Source: Albugo candida (lineage: Eukaryota; Oomycota; Peronosporomycetes; Albuginales; Albuginaceae). From it: 64,000 nt of DNA. The notes below the pieces were generated by a model. It was not told where the DNA came from. It was given only the letters and a program-made list of their open reading frames with translations, and did not search any database. Shown in pieces: positions 35,330 to 47,622 of the stretch (its first letter is position 1; every line of letters starts with the position of its first letter). The translations under genes and the position numbers were made by a program. Location of the stretch: NCBI GenBank assembly GCA_905220665.1, contig CAJNAR010000180.1:186001-250000 (forward strand), written 5' to 3'.

Positions 35330-35875
35330 AATCAACACTATTACTATACTAAAAGCGGACTATTATCTCACTACTGACCGAGGGCATAAAATAAATTTAT
35401 CCAATCATATACAACATTGATTAAAAACCAACTTAGTTTTTTCCTTACTTTGAATCTAGTAGAAACTAGAAATAATCAGTAATTACCGTAATAAAAAGCA
35501 GTGTAATAACTCACTTACTTTGAATCTAGTAGAAAATTAGAAAGAACCAATAATAGTACTATTATAAAATAACAGTCTGAAAACTGACTCACATTGAATA
35601 TAATAGAGAATTATGAATAATGAGAAATGTTACCGTAATAAACAGCAGTCTAATAACTCACTTACTTTAAATCTAGTAGAAAATTGAAAAGAATCAATAA
35701 TATTACTATAATAAAAAATAGTGTGATAACTGACTTACTCAAAATCTACCCTAATCAGAAATAATACCGTAATAAAAAGCAGTGTAATGACTCACTTACT
35801 TTAAACCTAGTAGAAAACTAGAAACAATCCGTAATATTACTGTAATAAAAAGCAGTCATAGTCACTAGTCGTTAG
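35330..35875. repeat. Minisatellite array, about 70-bp unit (right arm)
   Basis: CTTACTTTGAATCTAGTAGA and its variants recur at about 35444, 35513, 35590, 35660, 35735 and 35795. Each unit carries an AATAAAAAGCAGT block. The reverse complement matches part of the 120-bp unit at 11.23-12.20 kb; the extra roughly 50 bp of that unit, which includes ATGCGTATTATGATTACTAG, is absent here. Confidence 0.85.
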
Positions 35876-36100
35876 TAATTGAATCGTCAGTACTGATTCA
35901 ATAAACCAGATATCGCGAGCAGATTGCAATCGATCATAATCAATTTGCCTCGGAAAGAAGAAGTCCGGCAAAGGTATACAAAACAAAAAAGGCCTGAATT
36001 CGATAAAAAACATGAACGGTGACGAAGTTGACGCATGCGCTCACGTTTTCCGAAGATGTCATCGTTTCTGAAGCAGCTTGATTCTTCTTGATTCAGCGGG

Positions 36101-36409
36101 ATGATGGCAGTAGACGAAAGAGCTCACTTTAAGTCCCAATGCTTCTCGAGTTTCAACGCTTGCTATGCCACAACTCAACCTGAGTTTTTATCTGCCTGCT
36201 GGAATCTATTCAAAGGTCACAGAAATTTCATTATTAAACAAAAATCTTCTTTTGAATTCTATTATTTCCTATTTTGTAGTATTGGGTATGCAGAGGATAC
36301 ATTCGACAAAATTTGCACATTGAAAAATGAAGCGATGCGATCGAAGAATGCTCTTGGAAACTCACAATATATAAATAATATCTTCAATTACGTGAAAGAA
36401 AGAATTTAG
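36101..36409 (+). CDS. Small hypothetical open frame, 102 codons
   Basis: A plus frame with an ATG shortly after its start. It is rich in aromatic residues and cysteine (FKSQCFSSFNACYA, FEFYYFLFCSIGYAED) and ends in a basic helix. No domain, no paralogue and no visible splice signals. It directly follows the right-arm minisatellite. It could be a real small gene or chance. Confidence 0.25.
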   Translation: MMAVDERAHFKSQCFSSFNACYATTQPEFLSACWNLFKGHRNFIIKQKSSFEFYYFLFCSIGYAEDTFDKICTLKNEAMRSKNALGNSQYINNIFNYVKERI

Positions 36410-37370
36410 TTTAGTATATTCTAAATCAAATTCAAAAAATATATATACAATACCTAAAATTACCGAAATTCATTTATATCATGTTCACGCTGCATATATA
36501 TACACATCAGAAGTCATGCTTCTAAAATACTAGTGTAAGACTTTTTATAAGAGCCAAGTTTTTTGTAATCAAAATTTAATATAGCTTCTTTCTCTCACGC
36601 AGTCGTGAAAGTAAGTTCAAGATGCAGCTTTGTGCATGCTTTCTTCTTCTTTCGAACAGTAAAAAAACGAACGCTCATATTGATTCATTACTTTATCTAA
36701 AATCAGTAAACGGCTGATCTACATCACATGATTATCGTCAGGCCACGAGAGAACCTCATATAGTTACATCACAAATCAATAGCCACACATTTCAAGCGAA
36801 CTTATAGCTGCCTATGCTCAAGCGCACGTATGGTATCCTATAATGTTCGGTACGCTTTGAATTAATATGCAATTGGGAAAAACAAATGATTGCAAGATCC
36901 CAGCTATGATAAAGCACGTTTGTCCTTCATTCAAATGAGTGACACCCCTCTTCCACAGGATGCTATAGACATAGAGAAGGTAGGGCTAGAAAGTCTGATT
37001 TATCCGTCCTCTGTATTGTTTCTTAAGAGTGATGAGACATTTAATGTAATCTCAGGGTATATTTCGAAGGAGCTTCTGCATCATATTATAGTTTTGTGCA
37101 CTTCACCGAACTAATTGTTCCGATTCTATTTTATACAACTATCGGATAAAAGCTTCAAGTGCACTTGAGAGATGGTGAACGTTTTCAAACGAACGTTCAG
37201 TTCTATAAGACTTCAATTATTAGTAGACTTGCTTCGTTTTGATTTGTCTTGGAGATTTTACCTCAGAATTTATTTACAACTCTGCGAAGGATAAACGTTG
37301 GAATGCTAATCAGATCATTTCCTACAAGTCGAAAATGAATGTCAATGGACTCAAAGAATTGGTAGAAACA
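36410..37370. other. A+T-rich spacer with one 74-codon frame
   Basis: The plus frame 36890-37114 (DIEKVGLESLIYPSSVLF) looks protein-like but stands alone. The rest is A+T-rich with AT-alternating runs near 36440 and 36495. Confidence 0.3.
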
Positions 37371-37382
37371 TCTCAATGAAGG

Positions 37383-38216
37383 ATGTATCTCAATGACAAG
37401 CAAGTATTCGTGAATCGTACCCGTACGATAAGTAGGGCAGAAGTCAAGACGATGGGTTCACCGTCCATCACCACAAATGTGCGTATTATGAATACCCACT
37501 TGCACGTGAAAGGCGCATTACCACCCCTGCTTACGGTTGTATATCTGGAGGATGGTGGTATGCCGTACGTAATGTAGAATAAAACGATGCCGTGAATCAA
37601 ACTACCTCAATTCGCAGAATTTGGACCTGCGTGACGCAAACCACGATTCGGAAGGAAACAGTGAGCATTGGAATGGCTATAGGAAATACACCCGAGTCGC
37701 TCTGGTTTGTAACTCTTGCTATAAAATGAAATGAGCAGGGAAAATTGAATTGTACTCGAAGCATAAGTGCTAGTAGCTGCTCTATGCACAACAATAGGAC
37801 AATACTTTCAAAACATGCATGTTTTATAAAATACAGAAAGTACCACAGTAACGCGGCGCATTTAGTCTTCTCAGCCAGCAAAAACGATCGGGGTAAATTA
37901 CGAAATATAAGCGCAAATCAGGATGTATATAACCGTTATGAGAGCTTTCACGAGTGATTTTTTTTATTACGGTGGCTGCAGCTCTAAAGGTTTCATCTTC
38001 AAATTTGGCTTCACCTTTATACATCAAAGGAATCCACCCCGTACCAGCGCAATGGCTTTTCTGTGGTCATCGGAGAGGCTTTGTGATGTATTGACTCAAC
38101 CACACGTCCTTTGTTTCGGAGAGATTCAATATCATGATCTTTCCGAACAGGAAACGTTTTTTTCTCAAATTACTCAATGCTCATTTATGTTTTATTTTAA
38201 TAATGTACGAGTATGA
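37383..38216 (+). pseudogene. Possible plus-strand relic, unidentified
   Basis: Successive plus frames 37383-37577 (KGALPPLLTVVYLEDGGMPY), 37600-37730 (KETVSIGMAIGNTPESLWFV) and 37923-38216 (FGFTFIHQRNPPRTSAMAFL) look protein-like but are in different frames. A minus frame of 94 codons (37597-37881) overlaps. No family recognised. Decay is inferred from the frame changes. Confidence 0.3.
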
Positions 38217-38219
38217 GAG

Positions 38220-39410
38220 TTAGTCGGATATGTCATTGCTTTAGGCTTTGAGTAGAACGATAATATTCTTGCTTCTTCTTCGGCAACCGATATAAAGTGT
38301 TTAGCGCGCAGTGTCGTATGCAAAATAAGGAGGATCTGGTTCAATGCGCTACCCATTTTCCGAAACGAAACGAGTAGAGATTATTTATCCAATCTCACGC
38401 TCTGATTCACTTGTATGCGACGTAATTCTTCTTACTTATTGACGTAGCGTGTAGCGTCACACGAACTATAAATCAGTGATGTTCTCTCTTTTAGTCATTG
38501 ATTCGCTCATCAGTTTTGTTTTATGAATTGCTGAGAAAATACTACAAACCAAGTTCATTCTGAATGCGGCTTTTCGAAAGCAAATTCGACCGCCAAGCGA
38601 CTAATTGTCATCCTCACCTTGACAAAGTCAATACACAGATACTGCTGTCTCATTTCCAGAATAAGAGCTTGAATACGACAATCTTCCAGCTTCTTTGAAC
38701 TAACGACATTGTCGTTGACTTGACTTCATCACGTTATCACCAATTTCCGTTTTGTGCTGATATATTATACAGCTCATTATATTCTTGCTACAAATAAAGT
38801 CATCATAATATTTCATCATTCAATTACCAACTTTTCATCCCAAACCACGCACCTTTTGTATCGGATGAGAAGGCATAAGCTGTTGCACAAATCGTGGAGA
38901 TACAATGTATAGTAAAGCCGCAGTTAGCCTGCGACTATCGGGAATGTGGAAATATTGATATTATTCGGCAGCTGGGTAAATTTACGGAGACGAGGGTTTA
39001 GCGACGACTTTCTTTGTGACAATCCCAGTCGAGCAGCGATGTCCTTGATCGCTGTAGACAGCCTCCTGGATATAACGATAAATCAATGCTTCAAGACATA
39101 AGTTGTTCTGATTCGTCTGTTTTTCGTATCATATCAAACGTACATTTTACACTCTCTTTAACGTTCACAGACTCCATACACCAAAGTGTCTCGATAGATA
39201 TCTCAAGTAAAAAGTCCATGCGTTTAGAAGTTCATTTCCCCGCAAGTTCCTGTGCGCATTCCGTCAATTCCTAATATTCTTTATCGATACTGGTACGCTC
39301 GCAAACCATAGCGTTTTCCTGTATTGAGTTGTAGATAGCGTCCCTGTCGTCTAAATATCGACGTGATGTCGCCGTCTGATAATGAAGGTAATACAATTCG
39401 CCATTTGTTA
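38220..39410. other. No supported gene
   Basis: The only frame above 60 codons is 39086-39274 (+), without a motif. I see no repeats or RNA genes. Confidence 0.35.
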
Positions 39411-39411
39411 A

Positions 39412-39941
39412 TCGATTTGCTTCAGGTTCTTCCCCATGCGGTTACATTTTGCGATTAGGAGGTCGTTGCGTTGGAACATGATGAGCGCATGTACTAAATT
39501 ATTTATCATCTCTAATGAAAATGACGTGAGCTCCCATACTGAGCCATGACCGGACTGCGCGTTGAATAAGTTTTGAATCATTCATTTGCTCTTCTAGAAG
39601 CAGACACTTGAGAAAAGGTGGCCTTGAGTGCCGCCGTATCCAGTTTCCTTCATGGTCAATACAAGAAATAAACGTATTGTTTCTCGTACATGAGCTCTAG
39701 TCGTGTCATCAAGAAGCATCATTTTCGCCAATGAATCCGAGAGTTTGACCAACACTTCAAGCTTTGTCACTGTAACGGAAAGTGTTTTTTCTGATACCCG
39801 AAATTGTCTGATGTCATCTAAAACTGTCACGGAGAAATCTTGCGAGTTTCGAGCACGACCTTCGTGATGAACGTTCAATGTGCCATGATAGATATTCGCT
39901 ATTTGGATCGTTGACATTAAAGATGCCCTCACGTTTGTCAT
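39412..39941 (-). pseudogene. MCM5: MCM helicase (MCM5-like) C-terminal fragment
   Basis: MCM proteins form the hexameric replicative helicase. On the minus strand the segment VTVTKLEVLVKLSDSLAKMM, then ETIRLFLVLTMKE, matches the conserved helical C-terminus after the AAA+ core, which in MCM5 is close to ITVRQLEAIVRI...ALRLFQVST. The RLF.V.TM spacing favours MCM5 over other subunits. After a frame change, about 39515-39412 reads HALIMFQRNDLLIAK followed by a basic end, which fits the C-terminal winged helix of the family. No AAA+ motifs (Walker A, Walker B, arginine finger) are seen upstream, so this is a truncated, frameshifted relic. The first roughly 40 residues of the 115-codon frame do not fit MCM and may be unrelated. 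Confidence 0.6.
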
Positions 39942-39944
39942 TGC

Positions 39945-40735
39945 CGATCACTCGATTAGACGTTGGGTTCTTGTGAATCAAACGCAAGACGCAGCACTCA
40001 ATCCCCTAACCAATTTTCAACCTCATTCTATGTGTGAAAGTATGACTGCGTTCTGTCATTCGCGTACATGATCGTTATTTCTCGAACCATGAGGATTGTG
40101 TAGAATCTTGAAAGAGTAGTTCATACGCGTTGCGTAAATCATCATAACATTAGTTGAATAAAAAATACAGCGATAAGCGCCTACCTATATCTATAAAAAA
40201 ACTTCGACATGCTTGAGACCATCACATCGCTGCAAAAGATAGGCTTCTTGTGTCACCGAATTACTAGTAAATGTTCCAGTTCTGATAAGTCACTGGCCGA
40301 TATATGCAATGCAAGCGGATAAACTTGATGATATGGAATACGTCACATATACAGTATCAATGCATTGTCACGGGAAAAAGAAAAATGCAGTTGGAAGTAT
40401 ATTCCGGCGCCTGGCATCAAATTATATCACAAGGGCAACTTATCAGTCATACATTATCAGTTTCTTCGTTCGATATTGGAGTTAGAAGGCCATAAATTAG
40501 AGGAGCTTACCGAGAGGCTCCAATAAATTGTATCTCAGCAACCAAATGTTTTGTTCTTTTCTACCTTCCAAAACTTGAGAGAAAACTCCTGTATTACATC
40601 AATAAAATCGTTAAAGCCGTTTCATTCAGCCTTCCTGGAGGTGGAACGTCGCATTAGGATTTATTAGATGACTTGTATCTATCTAACAAGATATTCATGA
40701 TGTGAAAAAGCGACTTTGCCAGCGATAATTCAGTT
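39945..40735. other. No supported gene
   Basis: The plus frame 40304-40495 has no motif. This region should hold the AAA+ core if the MCM relic were complete; I could not find it. Confidence 0.3.
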
Positions 40736-40737
40736 AG

Positions 40738-41880
40738 ATACTATGGGAACAATCTATTGTCGATTACGTAACTACGAAATGGATCTAAAAATAAGGTTGT
40801 GGCTCTTCCGCAGTAGTACGGTAACGCTCCTGTGTATAAATTTAAGATTTTACTTGATCTCTCAAGATAAGAATTGTTTGATAAATATAACGGCAGTCGT
40901 ATTCTGTCATCTTGCATCTCTTCTGTGTTGACATACGCTGCTTCAATCTTGTCAATGAAAAAGGATGGAATCTGGCTTCATCCTACATGAGGAGCGTGAT
41001 TTTTATCAGCTACGTAGTTGAGCTTTTTCTCATTTGAGGATATACGTTTACAAGTCATCCCCGGTGGATCCCAATCGGACATAGGACTGACGATCATGCT
41101 GGCAATTAAATCATCAAGAAATACTCGAGAAATAACTATAATGGTATAGACACATAGAATACCCCACCCATTATGATAACTCATTTATAGATCATTTTTA
41201 GCCAGTTTCTGTTGTCCCCGTCCCGTCATCATTCCCGCAGGCAAAGAATCACATGCATTTGATAACTACTGCTCCATACATAGCTTGATACATTGGCGAA
41301 TATTCATTATGGAATAGGCTTATAATATTCTCTCACTCGCATGTGTTGAACGAATGTTCGAATATTGTATCCCTTCCATAGCTAAAAGATGCATGGATAA
41401 CCACATGTCATCAGCATCAACGGCATAAGCGGTTTGGTGTAAATGGACATGAAAGTGAATAAGAAAGCAACCTCCTCGTAAAAATGAACGGAAGTTGTCC
41501 AACATGATTAAATTTGATCGTGAAAATGAAAGCAATCTTGCACCATATAATTAGCTGTTGATAGATTACCAGAAGTTACTGCCCGACCATATAGCGCTTC
41601 GGATAATTTGACCACGTGCTTACAAAGATATTCGCCAACATTAACGCACTTTGAATGTTTGGTCATAGGTCACAATTTAACGTTACATAATAATGTTGTG
41701 GAGTGTGTCATCACCAGTTGCTGATACTGTCGAGTTCACTGCAAGAACATTTTTCGACGCAGGATTTTTAGCTATAGCAACTGGTGTGTATTCTTGAAAC
41801 ATGATATTTCCCATATGTGATAACCCAGCAATAATATCAATAAAAGGTTTTGGGGTTTCTTACTATATATCAACGCATCT
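40738..41880 (-). pseudogene. Minus-strand relic, unidentified
   Basis: The minus frame from 41184 to 40738 is open for about 149 codons with a single internal stop (TGA near 40978). It contains SRVFLDDLIASMIVSPM, then IPSFFIDKIEAAYVNTEE, then LPLYLSNNSYLERSSKI. The same frame is open at 41535-41320 (VDADDMWLSMHLLAMEG). Further upstream two other frames read GEYLCKHVVKLSEALYG and FIDIIAGLSHMGNIMFQE. The plus strand also has small frames (40716-40931, 41801-42034), which I take as shadows. A broken gene on the minus strand is the best reading; the family is unknown. Confidence 0.4.
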
Positions 41881-41884
41881 AGAA

Positions 41885-42850
41885 TGTCCTGTACAGGTCA
41901 CCGATCAATATAACGGTTCCTTCACCACATACTTAATCTATTCTAGGGACCCACATCAGATTACCACTTTTCGGAGAGAAGGTTTGATGGACAAAGACCG
42001 TACGGCTCGTGATAAAAAGCAGTGTACTGGGTGATCATTTGGATGAATAAGGATTTTGCGCAGTACAGCTTCTTGCGTTTGGAAAATGCTCTGATTGAAT
42101 GACACGAACTGCTACATTATACAGAATTATGTAAGACGCTTTTACTGTGAAAATAAGCGAATGCACCAGCTTGACTTCTTATTGGAGTATTTCGACCATA
42201 TAGCCCTTTTATCGGCAGAGAGTATGTAAATATGGTCCCGGCATCATCGACTGAAGGTGCGAGCACTATTTGCAAGAGAAGAAGGTTGCAAATTGAATTT
42301 GATTCTCCTTGAACCTTTGAGAAGGATGGAAGTATGATAAACCAAAAAGATAACTCCTATAACATGCGGCTTGTTATTCGTTGTGATCGTTAAAAAACAA
42401 CAGAGAAAAAGTAGAAAATCGCACAAATCCGATTCGATCTTGATAAATCAATTATGGCGAGCACCTTTGCAAGCAAAAAAAGAAACAGAAATCATCCATT
42501 CAGTCCAACAACTTTGAACATATATGGACCTCATTGGAAACGATAGATGGCCATAATATTGTACGGAGCGGAGACTTCCACCAGATATCGTAACGGAATT
42601 AATGACAACGAGCAGAAAGAATCAAGCTTGAATTTTCTATTCATTGGATCCACTGGGTCAAGCCGTCCTTTCAGTACATTTGGTCTATAATTATGTCCCA
42701 TTCCTCGTCCTCCACGAGCTTTATAAACTCGCAGTCCGAGCTGTGTAATACGCCACCCACCGACGCTCATATCCTTGCAATCGTCTCACCTGATCCAAAC
42801 GGACCAGGAAGAGATCTTTTTTTAGACGCGTAAATCGTTGGCAAAGCTGT
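41885..42850. other. Unassigned
   Basis: A minus frame of 79 codons (42770-42531, containing YKARGGRGMGHNYRP) and small plus frames occur. The minus strand near 42020-41900 has protein-like bits (VHQTFSPKSGNLMWVP, GTVILIGDLYRTF) that may be the upstream part of the relic at 40.7-41.9 kb. Confidence 0.25.
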
Positions 42851-42856
42851 GAACCA

Positions 42857-43340
42857 ATGGATTGGAGTGACATTCGTCTGGAGCTGACTCAGCAATTTTC
42901 ACATGCAAGGTCTGCAGGATTTCAAGTCGAAAAAGTGATTTTGGGATTGAATCTTTTCGGTCTTACAGAGACGTACAGCTCTCGTTATTGTGTTCTAGAT
43001 ACGTTGGGACATTCGTACGAGCAAGATCGTGTCGTGTAGCACTCAACATTGCTTTTTCGTTGGTGCAGCAAAGAAGCAAGGCATCTGACGCTGTAATACT
43101 TTCGCAAAGTGAGAATATTAAAGCTAGTAATTGGTTTATAAGCTTTGTCATAGAAGGTTTTTTTCGCAATCAAATGAATTATATTAGCGGAATGGGCGCT
43201 GCTGCTACTAAGAACGTCGGTCGAGACGCGGTAAATACGCTTGTTAGGGAACCTTCTAATACGACCGTAGCCAAGTGGAACCCGTCACGTATCCTTTTGA
43301 GGTGCAAAAAGCATGGAAGGTTCAAAGAAGTGAGATGAGA
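42857..43340 (+). pseudogene. Plus-strand relic, unidentified
   Basis: Two plus frames overlap: 42857-43039 and 42988-43338 (116 codons). The second includes YVGTFVRARSCRVALNIAF, then SLVQQRSKASDAVILSQSEN, then NWFISFVIEGFFRNQ. A frame change near 43000 is needed to join them. The region precedes the coiled-coil relic at 43.5-45.3 kb on the same strand and may belong to one large gene. The family is not recognised. Confidence 0.35.
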
Positions 43341-43509
43341 GGTAAGAAACAGCCTCAAAGCATGTTGGAAAACAATTTGATGAAAATGCATAGAGACATC
43401 TTACAGCAGATATAACGAATTGACTTCACTAAAAAGTAGAAGACCTTGAGGTCGGTGGTCTGAATGTAGCGGTAACCATCGATAAAGTATGTCTTGTAGA
43501 AAATGATGC

Positions 43510-45335
43510 CGATTTTCGAAAGACTGCTGACAAACATCGTACCAGTGAACACGCAGCAGACGACTGGATACAGATGCCAAAAGATCGAACCGCCGCTTTA
43601 TCGTCGCATACAACGCCAGAACATACTCCGGGACGACTGATATTCGAAGAACTACGAGTATTGCTAAAGTTGCATCACGAAAATAAAGCTACATGGACCG
43701 CGCCACGTCGGTCCACCGAAAGTGATTCCTTCGTCGTCGAACGAGGCGTACCTGCATGGCGTATGGTTCCTTCGATAATTAGTGCCATTCGACAAATATA
43801 TTCAGAAACAACTACGGCCAATTGTGTAATTCAACATTTGATCGACTTTTTCACGATTTTTGAAGAGAAGTGACAATGCAATCGACAATAGTTCCGGGCT
43901 TACGGGCTTCTATAGCACCCGAAGTAGTCGCGAAAACCGACAAATCTATCACTCTTCATGCGAGCAAACCCGCAGATACCGATGAAAATCTAAACGTTTA
44001 AGTGGTACGTCGAAAACGTTGCATTTTTGCTTTATGAACTAGCATTCTTGTACAATTACAGGGATATAGTGATCACAAACACGTCTATTACTTATGGACT
44101 GCGTCACAACTCTTCAATTCGATGATTTACGTCGCCAAAGGTCTACTGTCCAATACGGTACAAAATCCAATGGTTGAGAAATGGCAACACAAGCACCCAC
44201 TTCTTTGATAGACGTATGCTTTCAGGACACGTTCGGTGGACACGAAGAAGGATCTATGCAGCGAATGGTCTCCATTGATCCCGTAAGTTCGCACTTCACT
44301 GTATTGAGTGTTCTTTCATCCCTTGGTACTCGCATACCACCTCGTTTCCTTATAGGAGAAGGAAGATGTCAAACGCTCCGGAACTTCTTTTGGACATGGC
44401 AGATTTCAAGACAATAGCTCAATGCACAATTCAAATGATTTTTGAATTTGGAGCGCTTCGGATGAAAAAGAAAAAAAAATGATGCTACAGACTCAAATCA
44501 CCAAATTGACAAGCATGTAGGTGCAAGGTGCATTGTCTAATTAAACATTCCAAAGTTGGGATTATATCAGTATGATTGGTCCTTCACGTCAAAAGACGGA
44601 TGAAGGAATAAGAGGGAAAGTGAAAAGTCATGAAGACATGCTGTCAAGACGTCGAATTATGGACAGCAGGATGCAGAATCTTTATTCAGAATTGAAAGAT
44701 CAAGCTTGCGCGCTTGCAGCTCTGAAAGGCAACGATGTCAAGACGAAAAGATCTTTCCAGATATTTTGGATGAGCAAGAACATTTACAGAAGATCAAGAA
44801 TGCTGAAATTACGAATGATATGAAAAATGCCGAAGAAATGAAGCAATTTCGGGAGACGATAAATCAATATTAGACTATGAAGCGTCTTTGAAGGGAAATA
44901 AATTGAATATCATGGAAAAAGAAGACGAAGTGGGATGATTGATGGCAGACTGCAACCTTATAGTCCAAGAACAAGCTGAAGTTGCTCACGCAAAACGAAT
45001 GAAGCCCGAGGATGCTCTTATTGAAGCTAAAGATTCTTTGGAACAACAACTGGATATTGATTGATACGTACTTATCGCAAGAGGTCACTCGCTGGCGTGA
45101 AGAAAATTTCCATTTAAGAATCAAATCGATGAGACAGATTTAAAAATCGTTTTGGTGGCACATGAAGAAAAGAACTGGCAACTGCGCCGCTCTTTAGGAC
45201 GTGCATAAAGATGAATATAAATGCGTGCGAACTTGCGTAATCCGCAGTGGAAATCGGTATAGAAATATTGTTCAAGGCAGCAATATTTCTGTGTTGTCGT
45301 AAAAGGAAAGAAGCTATACGGCTCTTCTCCAAGGC
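43510..45335 (+). pseudogene. Coiled-coil protein relic with intron-like segment
   Basis: From about 43500 to 43871 one plus frame is open (121 codons), including LIFEELRVLLKLHHENKA and PSIISAIRQIYSETTTA. Near 44286 a GTAAGT begins an intron-like stretch ending TATAG at about 44357 (about 70 nt). Later, 44572-44823 and following frames are clearly coiled coil: RRIMDSRMQNLYSELKDQ, EQEHLQKIKNAEITND, MEKEDEVG, KPEDALIEAKDSLEQQLD and a last helix near 45095. Stops and frame changes separate them. The composition suits a long coiled-coil cytoskeletal or centrosomal protein, but no head domain is recognised. Confidence 0.45.
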
Positions 45336-45339
45336 TTAG

Positions 45340-46130
45340 AGTGGAGACCTTCGCGTTCTAAGTATTTCGTTCGGCGTGGAATGTCGCGATTAGAGCCGTC
45401 GCCGGTCATTGTGCTCGCCTCACGAAGAAATATGTCACGGAAGTAGTCCAGAATAGCTGAAGAATGGCTGTCATTCTTTCGAGGTGATCGATGCAAAGGT
45501 TGCCGGTATCGGAAAGTGTGAAAGAACTTCTGCTGTTCGTTCACTTTCTTGTTTGCAAAAAAAAAGAGCTATATCGGCTACAAGAGCACAAAAAAATTAC
45601 CAGACGTAAATTCAAGGTCAATACTGCTACTTGTATTGTTTGTGTCTTCCTAGTTTGTTGTTAGATCCGAAGAATATTTGGTTTACCTTTTTTCTTTCTT
45701 TTTTCTGCTATAACGGTTTTACTTTTCAAAATAGATACCCAGCCCCCACACATCTTCTTCCGTCGAGCTTTCATAGAGAATAGTACAACGGTTACACTTT
45801 ACAACTACAGATTGATGCGCTTGTACTGATATCATTACCTTTTTGAACATGATCAATAATTCGAAAGGATGAAAGCATGGCTTGTCGGGTCCAATTGCAG
45901 TGCAGTCCCCTTCATAGCAAACATTCTTGTTCAGTGTAAGGGGAATATCCGCATTTTTGCCGATTTTTTTCGAAGAGAGATGGCGGAATTTTCATGGCTT
46001 TATCACCAAACTGGAATAGCACGACCTATTCAGCTTTTAATTTTGAAAAAATATGATTTCTGCTGGACGAATTGGATATCCTGATGCATATCCCCCTTCA
46101 GTGCCAAGACAATCTTCAGTTTTGTCTGTA
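45340..46130. other. No supported gene
   Basis: Frames at 45314-45544 (-) and 45869-46084 (+, 71 codons) have no motif. T-rich runs lie near 45690-45730. Confidence 0.3.
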
Positions 46131-46135
46131 TCAAA

Positions 46136-46500
46136 GTGAAGCGTAGGGATCTCATAAGATGGAGATCAGTTCAGTACGTACGACCCACAAAAATTATCGA
46201 TGTAGAAATTGAGGGAAATACTAATGTACTTCGGGAATTGAAGGTGGGTACGATACTGAGGACGTTTCCTGAAGCTTTTAACGTATTGGAGACAAGAAGA
46301 AGCAGGACCTTTTGGATTTCTTGCACTGTCTTTTGCCAAAGAGAAGATTGAAGCTGATCTTGTCGTTGTGAATAACGATGAATCAATTGGATATGCAGTA
46401 ATTCCCTGAACTCATATTCCGCGAATAGTCGGCGCAGTACCTTTCGTAAGCAAAAATGTATCGAATCTCTATTCATCTTGAATATAATCATTGACGATCG
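46136..46500 (+). pseudogene. Short plus-strand relic upstream of RRP4
   Basis: Near 46300-46480 the plus strand reads ALSFAKEKIEADLVVVNNDE and PRIVGAVPFVSKNVSN with one stop between, a protein-like stretch. The 128-codon minus frame 46557-46171 covers the same bases and is the alternative. No family recognised; it is not part of known RRP4 proteins. Confidence 0.25.
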
Positions 46501-46506
46501 CTTGTA

Positions 46507-47270
46507 TTGTTTATCTTTTTGACTGCATCTATTTATAAAGTCTACCAAGCCGAACAATTGACATGGACATTACTTACCGATTCGCGCACGCAACATGAGT
46601 ACGTGGATGCTATAGCGTGTGAGCCTACACACGAATGTACTGGAGCTTTAATACTCGGCCAAGTAATCAACCTCGCAAATGGAGCTTTTCTAAGAGGACA
46701 CGGAACGTATTTTGATAATTCAAAACTGATTGAGAGAGTTGGTGGTGCCGTAGAAAGAGTCAATCAACTCATATCCGTTAAGTCGATCGCAACACGGTAC
46801 TTTGGAGAAGTCAGAGACATTATGGTCGTTCGTGCTGTATAAGCGGGGAATAAACACTGGTGGATCGATGTGAATTGCCAACATCACACATTGCTACTTT
46901 CCAGTACTGTATATCTTCCGGGTCGAGCGTAGCGGAGAAGAACATAAGAAGGTCAACTACAGATGCGAAAAAATTTCAAGAAATGATCTCATTAATACTG
47001 AAATTAGGGAAATGCGAAATGAAAAACAATAACTTTCCACACTAGTGCCGTGAGTTATGGAGCCCAGACAATAGGCAATTCGTTTGCCTATCGCCCTCAT
47101 TGGTTAAACGGATGAAGCAGCATACGATCACACTTTGTGAGGATGTAAATCACGACTGTATCACTAAAGCCAACGGATACAAGTGGATTACACGCAGTAC
47201 GCAAGAAGGGACCGGGTTTATTGCCAAGATAAGCAGAAATCAGCGTCGGAAGTTATGGAAACAAATCTGA
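46507..47270 (+). pseudogene. RRP4: Exosome RNA-binding subunit RRP4 (EXOSC2) pseudogene
   Basis: RRP4 is an S1/KH cap subunit of the RNA exosome. The plus frame from 46507 carries the N-terminal signature GAFLRGHGTYFDNSKLIERV followed by AVERVNQLISVKSIATRY and GEVRDIMV, which corresponds to the start of the S1 domain. The same frame continues through a TAA (46840-46842) into NKHWWIDVNCQHHTLLLSS and VYLPGRA, then a TAG (46930) and TAA (46945) within the conserved arginine-rich RRRT / LQMR segment. After a frameshift, 47091-47270 reads SPSLVKRMKQHTITL, a KH-like ANGYKWI, and TGFIAKISRNQRR. Order and spacing match the family from near the N-terminus into the KH domain. Three nonsense codons and at least one frameshift make it a pseudogene. 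The first roughly 45 residues are uncertain. Confidence 0.85.
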
Positions 47271-47274
47271 ACTC

Positions 47275-47620
47275 TGGGCGAAGAAAAGGAAAGAAACTGC
47301 GCAAAAGCCTATGAACGTTCACGATAGAAGAAAGTTTTTTATGTACACCGAGCAATCCACCAGCTCGGAAAAAAGTAAAGATATATATCTCCAGAAAAGA
47401 TTCTGGTGGCCTACCACCAATAGTGTACCATTTAGAAACAACGGCTGGCGAACAGGATCACTGATGTCGGTATGTCACGTATCGTATACCCATTGAGACG
47501 CGTGTATGATATATTAATTGACATTGCGCAATAAGCTGCTAGATGGAAGGTCACGAATTTGCTATTAGAGATTTATATCTTACATTGATTCCTATACCAA
47601 GCGATAAAATTCTCCTGATA
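47275..47620. other. No supported gene
   Basis: A 61-codon plus frame (47311-47496) has no motif. It may contain the decayed C-terminus of RRP4, but I cannot see it. Confidence 0.35.
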
Positions 47621-47622
47621 CA

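Noticed and set aside
46171..46557. 128-codon minus-strand open frame overlapping the start of the RRP4 relic
   Set aside because: It overlaps plus-strand sequence that includes recognisable coding relics; its composition (S, L, R) is typical of an antisense shadow.
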